Below, in pieces: positions 43,018 to 51,151 of a stretch of 64,000 bases of DNA (position 1 is its first letter; each line of letters begins with the position of its first letter). A model generated the notes under the pieces. The model made no database searches, was not told the origin of the DNA, and saw nothing but the letters and a program-made list of their open reading frames with translations. The stretch spans positions 3,209,273 to 3,273,272 of the forward strand of contig NZ_MU158698.1 in the NCBI RefSeq assembly GCF_015210005.1. The letters are read 5' to 3'. The translations under genes and the position numbers were made by a program. This DNA comes from Sphingobacterium hungaricum. Its GTDB lineage: Bacteria; Bacteroidota; Bacteroidia; Sphingobacteriales; Sphingobacteriaceae.

Positions 43018-44808
43018 ATGAGATCAAATTCTAATTTAGATGTTATGGCAAACTACAAGCAAATATTAAGTATAGGGATTTTCATGCAATTCATGATGAT
43101 GAACTTTCTTTATGCTCAAGATTTTGATCAAGTATACGTTTTTAAAGGCCCAGTTAAGACCTTATCCTTAGAAATGCCCAATTATGGTGATCATGAAAAC
43201 ACGCTGAACACGATCGTAGAATATGACAGATCTGGAAGAAAAATAAAAGAAACATCGCCCTATAAGTCCGTATCGGAATTTCTGTACAAAACAACTTCTG
43301 ATAAAAAACCATTGCTCACAAAGCAATACAGTTCAATCGATAACAAAATTACGGGTATCGAAATTGAAGATAGAAATTCGAATGGAAAAACATTGCTCAG
43401 CGGAACTTTAGCAAGCGATTCATGGAGCTACTATTACATTCATGATTATGCTTCAAATCTGCAAAAAATCAGGTGGTTTACAGATGGTGAAATCTATTTA
43501 GAAAAAACGGAAGAAACCATCAATCTGAATACGTTTAAGATTCCTGAAGGATTTGTTCCTTTTAAATGGGATCGAAAAACATCTTTTGGTGTAATAAAAA
43601 AAAGCAAAGAATTTGCTGATGACAGATACGAACATGATGTAACCTTTGAATTTGTCGAAAAAAACAAGCCAGAAAATAAAGTCATATTTCGATACAAAGG
43701 TGCTGATGTTTATGATGCAGGGAAAGGCTATTGGAACAGGTATGAAGATGGCAAAGAGATAGAAGAACGATACATCTATGATGCTACGGATATTTCAGAT
43801 TTCGGACATCGCTACGAGTACGATGAAGAAGGAAAGTTGGTCAGTGATTATTACGGTTATTTTAATCAGATGCCAACTACATTCATGCAAAGAAACCGCT
43901 ATATCTATAATGAAAACGGAGACTGCATCCAAAAAATTTCAGATGCAGAAGATGCCAAAACAAACAGCATAAATTACAAATACACGTACGATAAAAACAA
44001 AAACTGGATCAGTAAAACCTCGACATATGAAGACGGATCGGGAGGCACCATCAGACGAAATTTCACCTATTACAATCCTGATGAACTAGATTTAAAAAAC
44101 TCACTTTCAGAGTCAATTTATGCTGCTTATTTGAAGGAGCTTAAGGCTTACAAACCCATAGCAGAAAAGCAATTTCAGGACTATATTCTGGCAAGAGATA
44201 AAAAGCAGGATTCACCCTTAGATCAGACAGATTATCAAACACTACGCTCTAAAAACTGGAAGGACTTTTTGCCGAAAGGCCAGGTTTTAGACTCCTTAAC
44301 CACTGGAGACTTGAACAAAGATGGTCTGGACGATTTGGTGATGGTATATGAATCAGAGAAATTGCTAAAACAAGAAAAAAATGACTGCAGAACACTAATA
44401 ATCCTACTAAAACAAAAAGATGGATACTATCAGTTAGCTGCGGAAAGCAATGGAGCTATATCTGGCGAAAATATGAACAATGTTTTTTTCAATGGCTTAG
44501 AAATTAAGAATGGAATTCTCATCATTCAACATGATTTTCTACGTGGCGGATGCGTTCATAAATACCGATACCAAAACGGAGGATTTTACTTGATCGGAGC
44601 CGAACAAGCACAAGGCGACGCGGAACATTCTTCTAGCGTGGATTACAACCTGAGCACTGGAAAATATATTTATACATATCACGATTATAGTGAAGATGGA
44701 GATTCCGATGAATCGAACGAGAAAGAGGGGTATAAAACATTATCGGCTTTGCCGAATATTGAAACGTATGAAATAATCAGTTTAGAATTAGAGGGCTTTT
44801 ATCTATAA
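43018..44808 (+). CDS. Exported YD-repeat-type protein
   Basis: A ~596-residue protein. The exact start is uncertain: ATG 43018 (just behind AAGGAG) or ATG 43045, which gives the tighter signal peptide MANYKQILSIGIFMQFMM...LYAQ. The middle (residues ~60-370) carries RHS/YD-like strands: TIVEYDRSGRKIKE, YEYDEEGKLVSDYYGY, RYIYNENGDCIQKISDAED, YKYTYDKNKNWISKTSTYED. The C-terminal part has a calcium/FG-GAP-like TTGDLNKDGLDDLVMVYES. Bacteroidetes use such proteins at the cell surface; no toxin domain is evident. Neighbours give no clue to function. Confidence 0.75.
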   Translation: MRSNSNLDVMANYKQILSIGIFMQFMMMNFLYAQDFDQVYVFKGPVKTLSLEMPNYGDHENTLNTIVEYDRSGRKIKETSPYKSVSEFLYKTTSDKKPLLTKQYSSIDNKITGIEIEDRNSNGKTLLSGTLASDSWSYYYIHDYASNLQKIRWFTDGEIYLEKTEETINLNTFKIPEGFVPFKWDRKTSFGVIKKSKEFADDRYEHDVTFEFVEKNKPENKVIFRYKGADVYDAGKGYWNRYEDGKEIEERYIYDATDISDFGHRYEYDEEGKLVSDYYGYFNQMPTTFMQRNRYIYNENGDCIQKISDAEDAKTNSINYKYTYDKNKNWISKTSTYEDGSGGTIRRNFTYYNPDELDLKNSLSESIYAAYLKELKAYKPIAEKQFQDYILARDKKQDSPLDQTDYQTLRSKNWKDFLPKGQVLDSLTTGDLNKDGLDDLVMVYESEKLLKQEKNDCRTLIILLKQKDGYYQLAAESNGAISGENMNNVFFNGLEIKNGILIIQHDFLRGGCVHKYRYQNGGFYLIGAEQAQGDAEHSSSVDYNLSTGKYIYTYHDYSEDGDSDESNEKEGYKTLSALPNIETYEIISLELEGFYL

Positions 44809-44848
44809 AAGCACAGCAAAAACTGATCTGCATATTTTCAATTCAAAA

Positions 44849-44862
44849 TTTCTTCTAAATTC
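44849..44862 (+). promoter_or_regulatory. Single CTTCTAAAT-type site upstream of the response regulator
   Basis: ATTTCTTCTAAATT lies 19 nt before the response-regulator gene and just ahead of a perfect TACATTTG -7 box at 44869-44876. It matches the direct repeats at 46853-46873 and 49376-49395, suggesting autoregulation by the response regulator. Confidence 0.55.
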
Positions 44863-44880
44863 AATGCGTACATTTGAGCT

Positions 44881-45554
44881 ATGAAAATCTTGATCGTTGA
44901 AGATGAAAGGGAATTGGCAAAAAGCATGGTGGAATATTTGTCCGCCGAGCAATACCTATGCGAAGTAGCCTCGACTTTTAAAGATTCTTTGATTAAAATT
45001 GAAAGTTTCGACTACGATTGCATTTTATTGGATATTTCGTTGCCAGAGGGCAATGGATTAATGATTTTAGAAGAGTTAAAAAAAGCGAACAAACAAGATG
45101 GCGTCATTATTATTTCAGCTAAAAATGCACTCGATGATAAGATTAGAGGACTTCAGATTGGTGCCGATGATTATTTGACCAAACCTTTTCATTTGCCAGA
45201 ATTAAATGCTCGAATCTACTCCATTATCCGCAGAAAGCAATTCAACAATTCGAATATTGTCAAACAGGAAGAATTAGAAATCAATCTTCTGGCAAAAACT
45301 GTTGCCATAAACAATGAGCTCATAGCCTTAACCAAAAAGGAATTTGACTTGCTGATTTATTTCATCGGCAACAAAAATCGCGTATTATCCAAAAGCACGC
45401 TGGCAGAACATCTTTCTGGAGATTATGCCGATATGCTGGACAACCATGATTTCGTACACGCACATGTCAAGAACTTAAAGAAGAAGTTAAGCGATGGTGG
45501 AAGCAAACAAACCATAAAACAGTTTATGGAACCGGATATAAATGGGAAGGATGA
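44881..45554 (+). pseudogene. OmpR-family response regulator, frameshifted at its 3' end
   Basis: The receiver domain (MKILIVEDERELAKSM, phospho-acceptor Asp in DCILLDISLPEG, KPF switch Lys) and winged-helix DNA-binding domain (LTKKEFDLLIYFIGNKNRVLSKSTLAEHL) are intact. The last turn is broken: the frame reads TIKQFMEPDING... instead of the expected T-V-Y-G-T-G-Y-K-W-E. One A missing from the run at 45516-45519 explains it. The repaired gene would end at TGA 45552-45554, overlapping the kinase ATG (ATGA). As sequenced, the protein runs on to 45672. It could be a sequencing error, since the C-terminal hairpin is needed for DNA binding. Confidence 0.85.
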
Positions 45555-46832
45555 AAAATTTACTGCAGAAGTCGCTCAAACAGCTCAGCATCTTTGCATT
45601 CATCGTTTTTGCATTGAGCATCCCCTCCTATTTTCTGCTCGTGGATTGGATTTGGCTAAAGGAACTGGATGAAAACAACGAACTTATCGCAGAACGGATT
45701 GAAAATGAATTCAATGAACAAAACATAAGCGACGAAAGATTAGCAGAAAGCATCCGCTTTTGGAACGAAATCCAGCCGGTAAGCACAATAATAGCTTCTC
45801 AGCAATCAGTCCAAGACAGCGTCTATACCATTACCAGGCAGAATCCTTACGCCAAAAGAGAAATTATCGACCGCTTCAGGGGTTTAAAAACGACAATCAA
45901 AATCAACAAAAAAAAGCTATCTTTTAACGATCGAAACCAATGTGGAAGAGACCGAAGAAACGGTTGCTTACATCGCCATGATTACATTGGTTTTCTTTCT
46001 TATCTTGATTTTAGGTTTTTGGATATTGAACAGAAGGCTTTCTAAAAACCTGTGGCAACCTTTTCAAGATACGCTACAGAAACTTAAAACCTTTGAGCTT
46101 AACAGCCAAAAACAACCTGAATTTCAGGAAACGGATACGATCGAATTTGCCGAACTAAATGCAACACTCAATAAGCTGATTCAGCATGGCATCAGTACCT
46201 ATAAAAATCAAAAAGAGTTTACGGAAAATGCCTCGCATGAATTGCAAACTCCTTTGGCAATTCTGAAAAACAAGGTGGATATCCTATTGCAAAGCGATGA
46301 CCTGACGGAAAAGCAGTACGAGATCGCGGAAGAAATGAATAAGGCTCTAATTAGAAGCTCGCGAATAAACAAGAACCTATTGCTTCTAGCAAAAATCGAA
46401 AATAGCCAATTTGATCATTCCGAATTAATTGATTTTGACGAACTAGTAAAACATAGTAAAGATTCCCTGCAAGAATATTTTGAGGAAAAACACCTAGCTG
46501 TCAGGTTGGATTTGATGTCCCCTATTCAGATTAAAGGGAATAATGGATTGATTGATATCTTGCTAAATAACTTGCTGATTAACGCTATCCGATACACTTC
46601 CAAAGCGGGCGAGATATACATACGTGCAACGCAGTCAGGTTTTGAAATTGCAAATTCTGGCCAGCAGAAACTCAACGACGAATTGCTATTCAAGCGTTTT
46701 TCAAAAATTTCGACTGAAAATAGCGGAAGTGGATTAGGTTTACCAATCGTTCAAGAGATTTGCAGATTGCATCATTGGCAAGCCAATTACCATTTTGAAG
46801 GTGGGGAACATGTTTTTAAGGTAATATTTTAA
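45551..46832 (+). pseudogene. Sensor histidine kinase, frameshifted between sensor and kinase parts
   Basis: From ATG 45551 the protein has a first membrane helix (LSIFAFIVFALSIPSYFLLVDW), a periplasmic loop (~35-115), a second helix (VAYIAMITLVFFLILILGFWIL), then HisKA (ENASHELQTPLAIL, H-box) and HATPase (NNLLINAIRYTSK; GSGLGLPIVQEI). The frame breaks at A8 (45908-45915): with seven As the sequence reads INKKSYLLTIETNVEETEE and continues into the second helix. The kinase pairs with the overlapping response regulator. It is either a decayed gene or a homopolymer sequencing error. Confidence 0.88.
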
Positions 46833-46852
46833 TGCATTTTTTTTAATAAATA

Positions 46853-46873
46853 CTGACTTAAATTTCTTCTAAG
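46853..46873 (+). promoter_or_regulatory. Orphan response-regulator-type site behind the kinase gene
   Basis: CTTAAATTTCTTCTAAG followed 6 nt later by TATAGTG. The same pair of elements (repeat, then TATAGTG) precedes the PepSY-like gene at 49376-49410, yet no gene follows here. It may be the original promoter of the PepSY gene, separated by the inserted toxin-antitoxin DNA. Confidence 0.5.
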
Positions 46874-47065
46874 CATTTATAGTGTAAAATATAAATGGAG
46901 ACCGCGTTAAAACGAACTCAAAATACGCGATAGAAGATTCGTTTAAATGGCATGAAGCCAATTGCTATTTGTTGTTTAGCGCATACTAGAGGTGCAATTG
47001 CCGACGCAACGCCCAACGGAAAATAAGCAGAATAAAAATACTAGTATTTTTAGTATATTTGAGTG

Positions 47066-47524
47066 ATGAATAGGATTTATCTTGATACATCTGTTTTTGG
47101 TGGCTACTTCGACTCAGAGTTTGAACTTTGGACTAAAATTCTATTCGAAAAAATAAAAAATTAAGAATTTAAGGTAATTTATTCTCGTTTAACTGACATT
47201 GAATTGACACCGGCACCTAAAAAGGTTCGAGAATTAGCAAACCAAATACCAAAATCTCAAATCGAATTTATAAATATTACAGAAGAAACAACTGAACTTG
47301 CGGAACAATATTTGAAAGAAAATGTTGTGGGTACAACGAGTCAAGCCGATTGCATTCACATTGCTTTGGCGACACTTTCTAATGCTGATATTTTGGTAAG
47401 TTGGAATTTTAAGCATATTGTAAACGTAAATCGCATTCGTGGATATAATGCTGTAAATTATAAGTACGGACACAAAATTTTAGAAATTAGAACGCCAAGA
47501 GAAATTTTAGACTATGAAGACTAA
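47066..47524 (+). pseudogene. PIN-domain toxin (VapC-like) with an in-frame stop
   Basis: From ATG 47066 (MNRIYLDTSVFGGYFDSEFE, the first PIN Asp in YLDTSVFGG) the frame meets TAA after KIKN (near 47162). It then continues uninterrupted: EFKVIYSRLTDIELT...EETTELAEQY...TSQADCIHIALATLSNADILVSWNFKHIV, with later acidic residues of the nuclease site. It would be a 152-residue RNase toxin. Only the C-terminal two-thirds would otherwise be called a gene. One substitution restores it. The cognate antitoxin overlaps its 3' end. Confidence 0.8.
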
Positions 47525-47678
47525 GGAAAAAAAAACAAAAAAAGAATTGTCAGTTGTTCAACAACTTCGACAAGTGCGTGACAAGATTAATGATGAAATC
47601 AAAGATTTGTCGCCAAAAGAATTAATGGAATATATCAAAAAACAAAAAACGCTCCGCCCAACATCGGTTTGGCAATAG
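47514..47678 (+). CDS. Small antitoxin of the PIN-domain module
   Basis: The 54-residue protein MKTKEKKTKKELSVVQQLRQ... is short, highly charged and helical, ending YIKKQKTLRPTSVWQ. It starts inside the toxin gene (11-bp overlap), the toxin-first arrangement common for this PIN family in Bacteroidetes and cyanobacteria. It presumably binds the PIN protein. It is too short to appear in routine ORF lists. Confidence 0.75.
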   Translation: MKTKEKKTKKELSVVQQLRQVRDKINDEIKDLSPKELMEYIKKQKTLRPTSVWQ

Positions 47679-47690
47679 TGACGGTTGGGT
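47656..47690. repeat. GCCCAAC...GTTGGGT inverted repeat (attC-like consensus, but short)
   Basis: GCCCAAC (47656-47662) and GTTGGGT (47684-47690) are inverted 7-mers that fit the RYYYAAC/GTTRRRY core of attC sites. They overlap the antitoxin stop. Another GCCCAAC stands at 47011 before the toxin. The unit is only 35 bp long, shorter than any standard attC, and no integrase is present. Confidence 0.4.
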
Positions 47691-47797
47691 ACAGAAACCT
47701 AATAGTTGTACAATTGTACAGAACACATTCGTACTAAAATTCCCCGCCTTCGCAATTCCGCCAGAAGTTAGTGGCAATATAAACCAAACACTTCGCA

Positions 47798-48331
47798 ATG
47801 AACAAAATCACAGTTGAAAAAGGTGACATAACAAAATTTGAAATTGACGCAATTGTTAATGCGGCAAATACTTCACTTTTGGGAGGTGGTGGTGTTGATG
47901 GAGCAATTCATAGAGCTGGGGGAAGTGAAATATTAGACGAATGTAGAAAAATTGTAGCAAGACAAGGAGGCTGTAAAGTTGGAGAAGCTGTAATCACAAC
48001 CGCTGGAAAACTTAAAGCTAAATATGTTATTCATACTGTTGGACCAGTTTGGAATGGGGGAACAAAAAATGAAACTGAAAAACTCGAAAAATGTTATTTA
48101 AACTCCTTAAAACTAGCAGTTGAAGCAAATTGCAGGACAATCGCATTTCCAAGTATTAGCACAGGAATTTATAAATTTCCTAAAGAAAAAGCTGCGCAAA
48201 TTGCAATTAAAATAATAAGTGACTTTCTTCAATTCAACGATTCAATTGAAAAAATAATTTTGGTTAGTTTTGATGATGAAAATTTTAAGATTTTGAAAAA
48301 TGAATTGGAAATTAATGAAAACTCAATCTAA
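47798..48331 (+). CDS. Macro-domain protein (O-acetyl-ADP-ribose deacetylase type)
   Basis: The 177-residue protein is a single MacroD-type domain: KGDITKFEIDAIVNAANTSLLGGGGVDGAIHRAGG with the ADP-ribose-binding loops, GEAVITTAGKLKAKYVIHTVGPVW, and AFPSISTGIYKFPKEKAAQIA. It hydrolyses O-acetyl-ADP-ribose or removes ADP-ribose from proteins or nucleic acids. The Asn, Asp and GGGGVDGAI residues used for catalysis are present. It stands alone between two toxin-antitoxin modules; a role against ADP-ribosylating toxins or phage is possible. Confidence 0.93.
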   Translation: MNKITVEKGDITKFEIDAIVNAANTSLLGGGGVDGAIHRAGGSEILDECRKIVARQGGCKVGEAVITTAGKLKAKYVIHTVGPVWNGGTKNETEKLEKCYLNSLKLAVEANCRTIAFPSISTGIYKFPKEKAAQIAIKIISDFLQFNDSIEKIILVSFDDENFKILKNELEINENSI

Positions 48332-48584
48332 AATTATCTCCATCCCATCCTACAGCTTTAATACATCGCTGTAGTTTTTTAGCAGAGCCCACAAACATCT
48401 GCAATAGAATTTTTCACGGATTTTCTCTTGCTTTAGAATTAATTTAAAAAATTGTTCTCATTAAACGGTTTGGATTCGACGCATTTTGAAGTTAGCCTAA
48501 GTATATCCCGCAAAAAATTGACAAAGCATTATCTTTTTAAAGTTCTAATAAACCTTTCTCCAATAAAGCAGAACCGACTAAATT

Positions 48585-49025
48585 TTAAAGCAATGAGCCG
48601 TCGCTTTTTTCTTTCATTTTTAAGAAATTTAATGGCGTCATGACTGCAATGGAAGAACTTCGATAATCTTTAATGTTTCGAGTGATAATGGCATCTAAAT
48701 CTTTAATTGTCAAAGCAGAAGAATATTGAATAGAATCTTCGTAATCTGAAAATTCATTTTTTAATGCTTGGATAATTTCATTTCTTGTAGTTCCAATGAT
48801 TTCAACCATTTCAATTAAATTTTCAATAACTTCAAGCGTTTTTTTATGACCTAAAAATTTTCTTACAATATAGTAGATATTATTAATGCTTATTGCTGAT
48901 AGATAAAGTTTTACAGTGCCCTGTTCGCTTAGGTCAAATAATTCGCTTGCCGGATTTACGTGTGGCTCTCGGTCTGTAAAAAAATCAATCACTACGTCTG
49001 AATCTACGAATAGTTTATAACCCAT
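48585..49025 (-). CDS. PIN-domain toxin (VapC-like)
   Basis: The 146-residue protein has the PIN acidic quartet: LFVDSDVVIDFFTDRE at the start, FEDSIQYSSA-type DYEDSIQYSSALT mid-domain, and DAIITRNIKDY near the C terminus. The N-terminal DSDVVID plus the final Thr/Asn pattern fits VapC-type RNases. It overlaps its partner by 11 bp and is translated after it, a normal antitoxin-first order. The frame is intact, in contrast to the module 1.5 kb upstream. Confidence 0.85.
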   Translation of the reverse strand: MGYKLFVDSDVVIDFFTDREPHVNPASELFDLSEQGTVKLYLSAISINNIYYIVRKFLGHKKTLEVIENLIEMVEIIGTTRNEIIQALKNEFSDYEDSIQYSSALTIKDLDAIITRNIKDYRSSSIAVMTPLNFLKMKEKSDGSLL

Positions 49026-49269
49026 ATTTTTTTGAAAGTTCCTCTGTCAATATTTTTTTATAATCAAAGGTTTCATCGACTTTAATAATGCCTCTTAATT
49101 TTCGAACTTTTGGTGAAAGTTGCTTTTCTTTCATTTTCTTTCGATTGACAGTGACGAATTTGAAATAATTTTCAACCATTTCTGAAAGGCTTTGCCCTTT
49201 TTCCTTAGCATACTCCTTAGCAATCTCAATTACCTCTTTTTCAATTGTTAAAGTTAGTTTTGTGTTCAT
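49015..49269 (-). CDS. DUF6364-type antitoxin
   Basis: ATG 49269 gives MNTKLTLTIEKEVIEIAKEY, the usual start of this family (a short ribbon-helix-helix-like N terminus). About 85 residues in all. The C-terminal part (IIKVDETFDYKKIL) likely wraps the PIN toxin. The gene order, overlap and size support a toxin-antitoxin pair. The upstream frame to 49290 adds no family-like residues. Confidence 0.8.
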   Translation of the reverse strand: MNTKLTLTIEKEVIEIAKEYAKEKGQSLSEMVENYFKFVTVNRKKMKEKQLSPKVRKLRGIIKVDETFDYKKILTEELSKKYGL

Positions 49270-49375
49270 ACTATACAATTTTATTAACAAATATACGTAC
49301 TTGTTTTTTATATCACAACACGTGTCTTAACATCAACCGTTCCTTTCCAAAAAATCCAAATTTTCAGCACATCAT

Positions 49376-49395
49376 CTTCTAAATTTCTTCTAAAT
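49376..49395 (+). promoter_or_regulatory. Tandem CTTCTAAAT direct repeat upstream of the PepSY-like gene
   Basis: CTTCTAAATTT CTTCTAAAT is a direct repeat with 11-bp period, the spacing on which OmpR-type winged-helix dimers sit. TATAGTG follows 11 nt later and the gene starts at 49434. Single or degenerate versions precede the response regulator (44849) and an orphan locus (46853). Confidence 0.65.
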
Positions 49396-49433
49396 CGTCG
49401 CTTATTATAGTGATATCATTAAATTTTTAAACG

Positions 49434-49742
49434 ATGAAAAAAATTATTTTTCTATTAGTTGCAGTGGCAAGTGTGTCATTCGCTAATGCGCAAAAGATTG
49501 CCGAAAAAGATGTTCCAGCAAATGTGAAGTCTTCTTTGAAAAAACAGTATCCAAACGCCAAAGAAGTAAAATGGGAAAAGGAGTCTGGAAATTTCGAAGC
49601 CGGTTTTGAACTGAAAGAAGTCGATTATTCGGTACTTCTAAATGCTTCTGGAAACATACATGGGATTGAAAAAACCAATTCAGAAAGGCAATGGAGAGAT
49701 ATTCTTCAACGCGACAGATTTGCTAAATACAATGGTTATTAG
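49434..49742 (+). pseudogene. PepSY-like periplasmic protein, truncated by a deletion junction
   Basis: MKKIIFLLVAVASVSFANAQ is a signal peptide. The next ~55 residues (VPANVKSSLKKQYPNAKEVKWEKESG) fit the BLIP-like/PepSY domain. After about residue 74 (LNASGNI) the expected second half is missing; instead an out-of-frame piece of a TonB-dependent receptor follows, and the frame ends after 28 unrelated residues. The gene is thus the 5' part of a PepSY gene fused to the 3' part of a receptor gene. Confidence 0.7.
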
Positions 49743-49833
49743 GAAAAATGTTAATGGTTTAGGCTTTAGCTACAGCAGTGACGACTATTACGAAACTCAG
49801 GTCGTAAGATTAGGCTACACTTATAAATTCTAA
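49655..49833 (+). pseudogene. C-terminal fragment of a TonB-dependent receptor
   Basis: In the third frame MGLKKPIQKGNGEIFFNATD... LLNT..., then VRLGYTYKF, shows the last two to three strands and the terminal aromatic residue of an outer-membrane receptor (typical FFNATDLLNT and VVRLGYTYKF). The barrel, plug and TonB box are absent. A deletion joining the PepSY gene to this piece explains both. The PAP2 gene follows 2 bp later. Confidence 0.75.
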
Positions 49834-49835
49834 CG

Positions 49836-50621
49836 ATGATTTTCAACCCAAAATCCCTGCTAATGGCAATTGCATTTATCTTGTTTCAGCTAAATCAAGT
49901 TTTAGCGCAGAACGATTCTAAAGCGGTGGATTTGCAAGATTCGGCTTCTTCTCGCAATCGCCAAGATTATCAATTGGACTATCGGCATTTAATCGCTCCA
50001 GCCGTGTTTATTGGATTTGGAGTCGCTGGTTTGGAAAGCGATGCGTTGAAGGAATTAAATTCTTCTACGCGATTTGAAATTCATGAGCATGCTTTAGATA
50101 AACTACACTTGGATAATTATACACAATATGTCCCTGCGCTTCTCGTCTACGGCTTGAACGCAGCTGGTGTAAAAGGAAAGCATAATTTTAAAGAGCGAAC
50201 AATCATTTATGCGACCTCGCAACTAATTTCAGCAGCATTTGTCGTCCCGCTAAAGCATATAACAAATGAAGAAAGGCCCGATGGTTCAAACAACCTCTCC
50301 TTTCCATCAGGACATACTGCAACAGCATTTTCATCCGCTCAATTTATGTTTATGGAATACAAAGACAGCAATTTTTGGCTGAGTATCTCAGGTTATTCCT
50401 TCGCAGTGTTTACAGGCGTGTACAGGACGATAAACGACAAACATTGGGTTGGAGATATAGTTGCAGGTGCAGGCTTCGGAATTCTATCTACTGAAATGGC
50501 CTATTGGTTATATCCAAAAATCAATGGTATTTTTGATAAGAGAAATGGAAAGTCGTCGACGATGCTTATGCCTTATTATCAAAACAAAGGATTTGGTATC
50601 AGCTTGGTAAAAAACTTTTAA
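49836..50621 (+). CDS. PAP2-family phosphatase, envelope-located
   Basis: The 261-residue protein has a signal-like N terminus (ending LNQVLAQ). The PAP2 motifs are KHITNEERPDG (KxxxxxxRP), SFPSGHTAT (PSGH) and YRTINDKHWVGDIVAG (SRxxxxxHxxxD, with Tyr in place of Ser). Several hydrophobic segments lie between. It dephosphorylates a lipid phosphate such as lipid A or undecaprenyl diphosphate on the periplasmic side. It was probably the last gene of the regulator-PepSY-receptor locus and could be controlled by the two-component system. Confidence 0.86.
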   Translation: MIFNPKSLLMAIAFILFQLNQVLAQNDSKAVDLQDSASSRNRQDYQLDYRHLIAPAVFIGFGVAGLESDALKELNSSTRFEIHEHALDKLHLDNYTQYVPALLVYGLNAAGVKGKHNFKERTIIYATSQLISAAFVVPLKHITNEERPDGSNNLSFPSGHTATAFSSAQFMFMEYKDSNFWLSISGYSFAVFTGVYRTINDKHWVGDIVAGAGFGILSTEMAYWLYPKINGIFDKRNGKSSTMLMPYYQNKGFGISLVKNF

Positions 50622-50632
50622 AACTAAATGGT

Positions 50633-51049
50633 ATGTGGATATTTTATGCGTTACTATCTGCTTTTTTTGCGGCCCTCACAGCAATATTTGCTAAAATTGG
50701 AGTTGCAAACATCAATTCTAACCTGGCAACAGGAATTCGGACAATTGTAATTTTACTGATGGTCTGGTGCATTATTTTGACGAAAGGCGAGGCCAAAAAT
50801 ATTCAAGCCATTCCGAAACAAACCTTGCTTTTCTTGGTGATTTCGGGTTTAGCTACTGGCTTTTCTTGGCTATTTTATTTCAAGGCATTGCAAGCAGGAA
50901 ATGTTTCGCAAGTAGCGGCCATTGATAAATTGAGCGTTGCCTTTGTGATAGTGATTTCGGTATTTTTGCTGAACGAACCGCTTACTTTAAAAACGGCCTT
51001 AGGCGCAGGATTGATTATTCTAGGTTCTGTTGTTTTGGCGATTAAATAA
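50633..51049 (+). CDS. Half-size EamA-type membrane transporter
   Basis: The 138-residue protein consists of one EamA unit with about five membrane helices (WIFYALLSAFFAALTAIFAKIGV, ATGIRTIVILLMVWCIILTKG, TLLFLVISGLATGFSWLFYFKAL, KLSVAFVIVISVFLLNEP, ALGAGLIILGSVVLAIK). The small size resembles dimeric YnfA/EmrE-like halves. Substrate unknown. It lies just before the arsenic-type operon, but with its own 102-bp gap, so linkage is uncertain. Confidence 0.85.
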   Translation: MWIFYALLSAFFAALTAIFAKIGVANINSNLATGIRTIVILLMVWCIILTKGEAKNIQAIPKQTLLFLVISGLATGFSWLFYFKALQAGNVSQVAAIDKLSVAFVIVISVFLLNEPLTLKTALGAGLIILGSVVLAIK

Positions 51050-51114
51050 TACCGATAATTCCCTGTTAAAGAAAAAAAAACATCCTGTCGAAAATATTAT
51101 TTTGATAAACGAAT

Positions 51115-51136
51115 ACAATATCGTAATATTGCAATA
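51115..51136. promoter_or_regulatory. ArsR-type operator, site 1
   Basis: An imperfect palindrome around ATATCGTAATATTGCAATAT, ending 15 nt before the ArsR ATG. The same core TATCGTAATATTGCA recurs before the DUF6428 gene. Confidence 0.7.
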
Positions 51137-51151
51137 TAATAATTTATTAAC

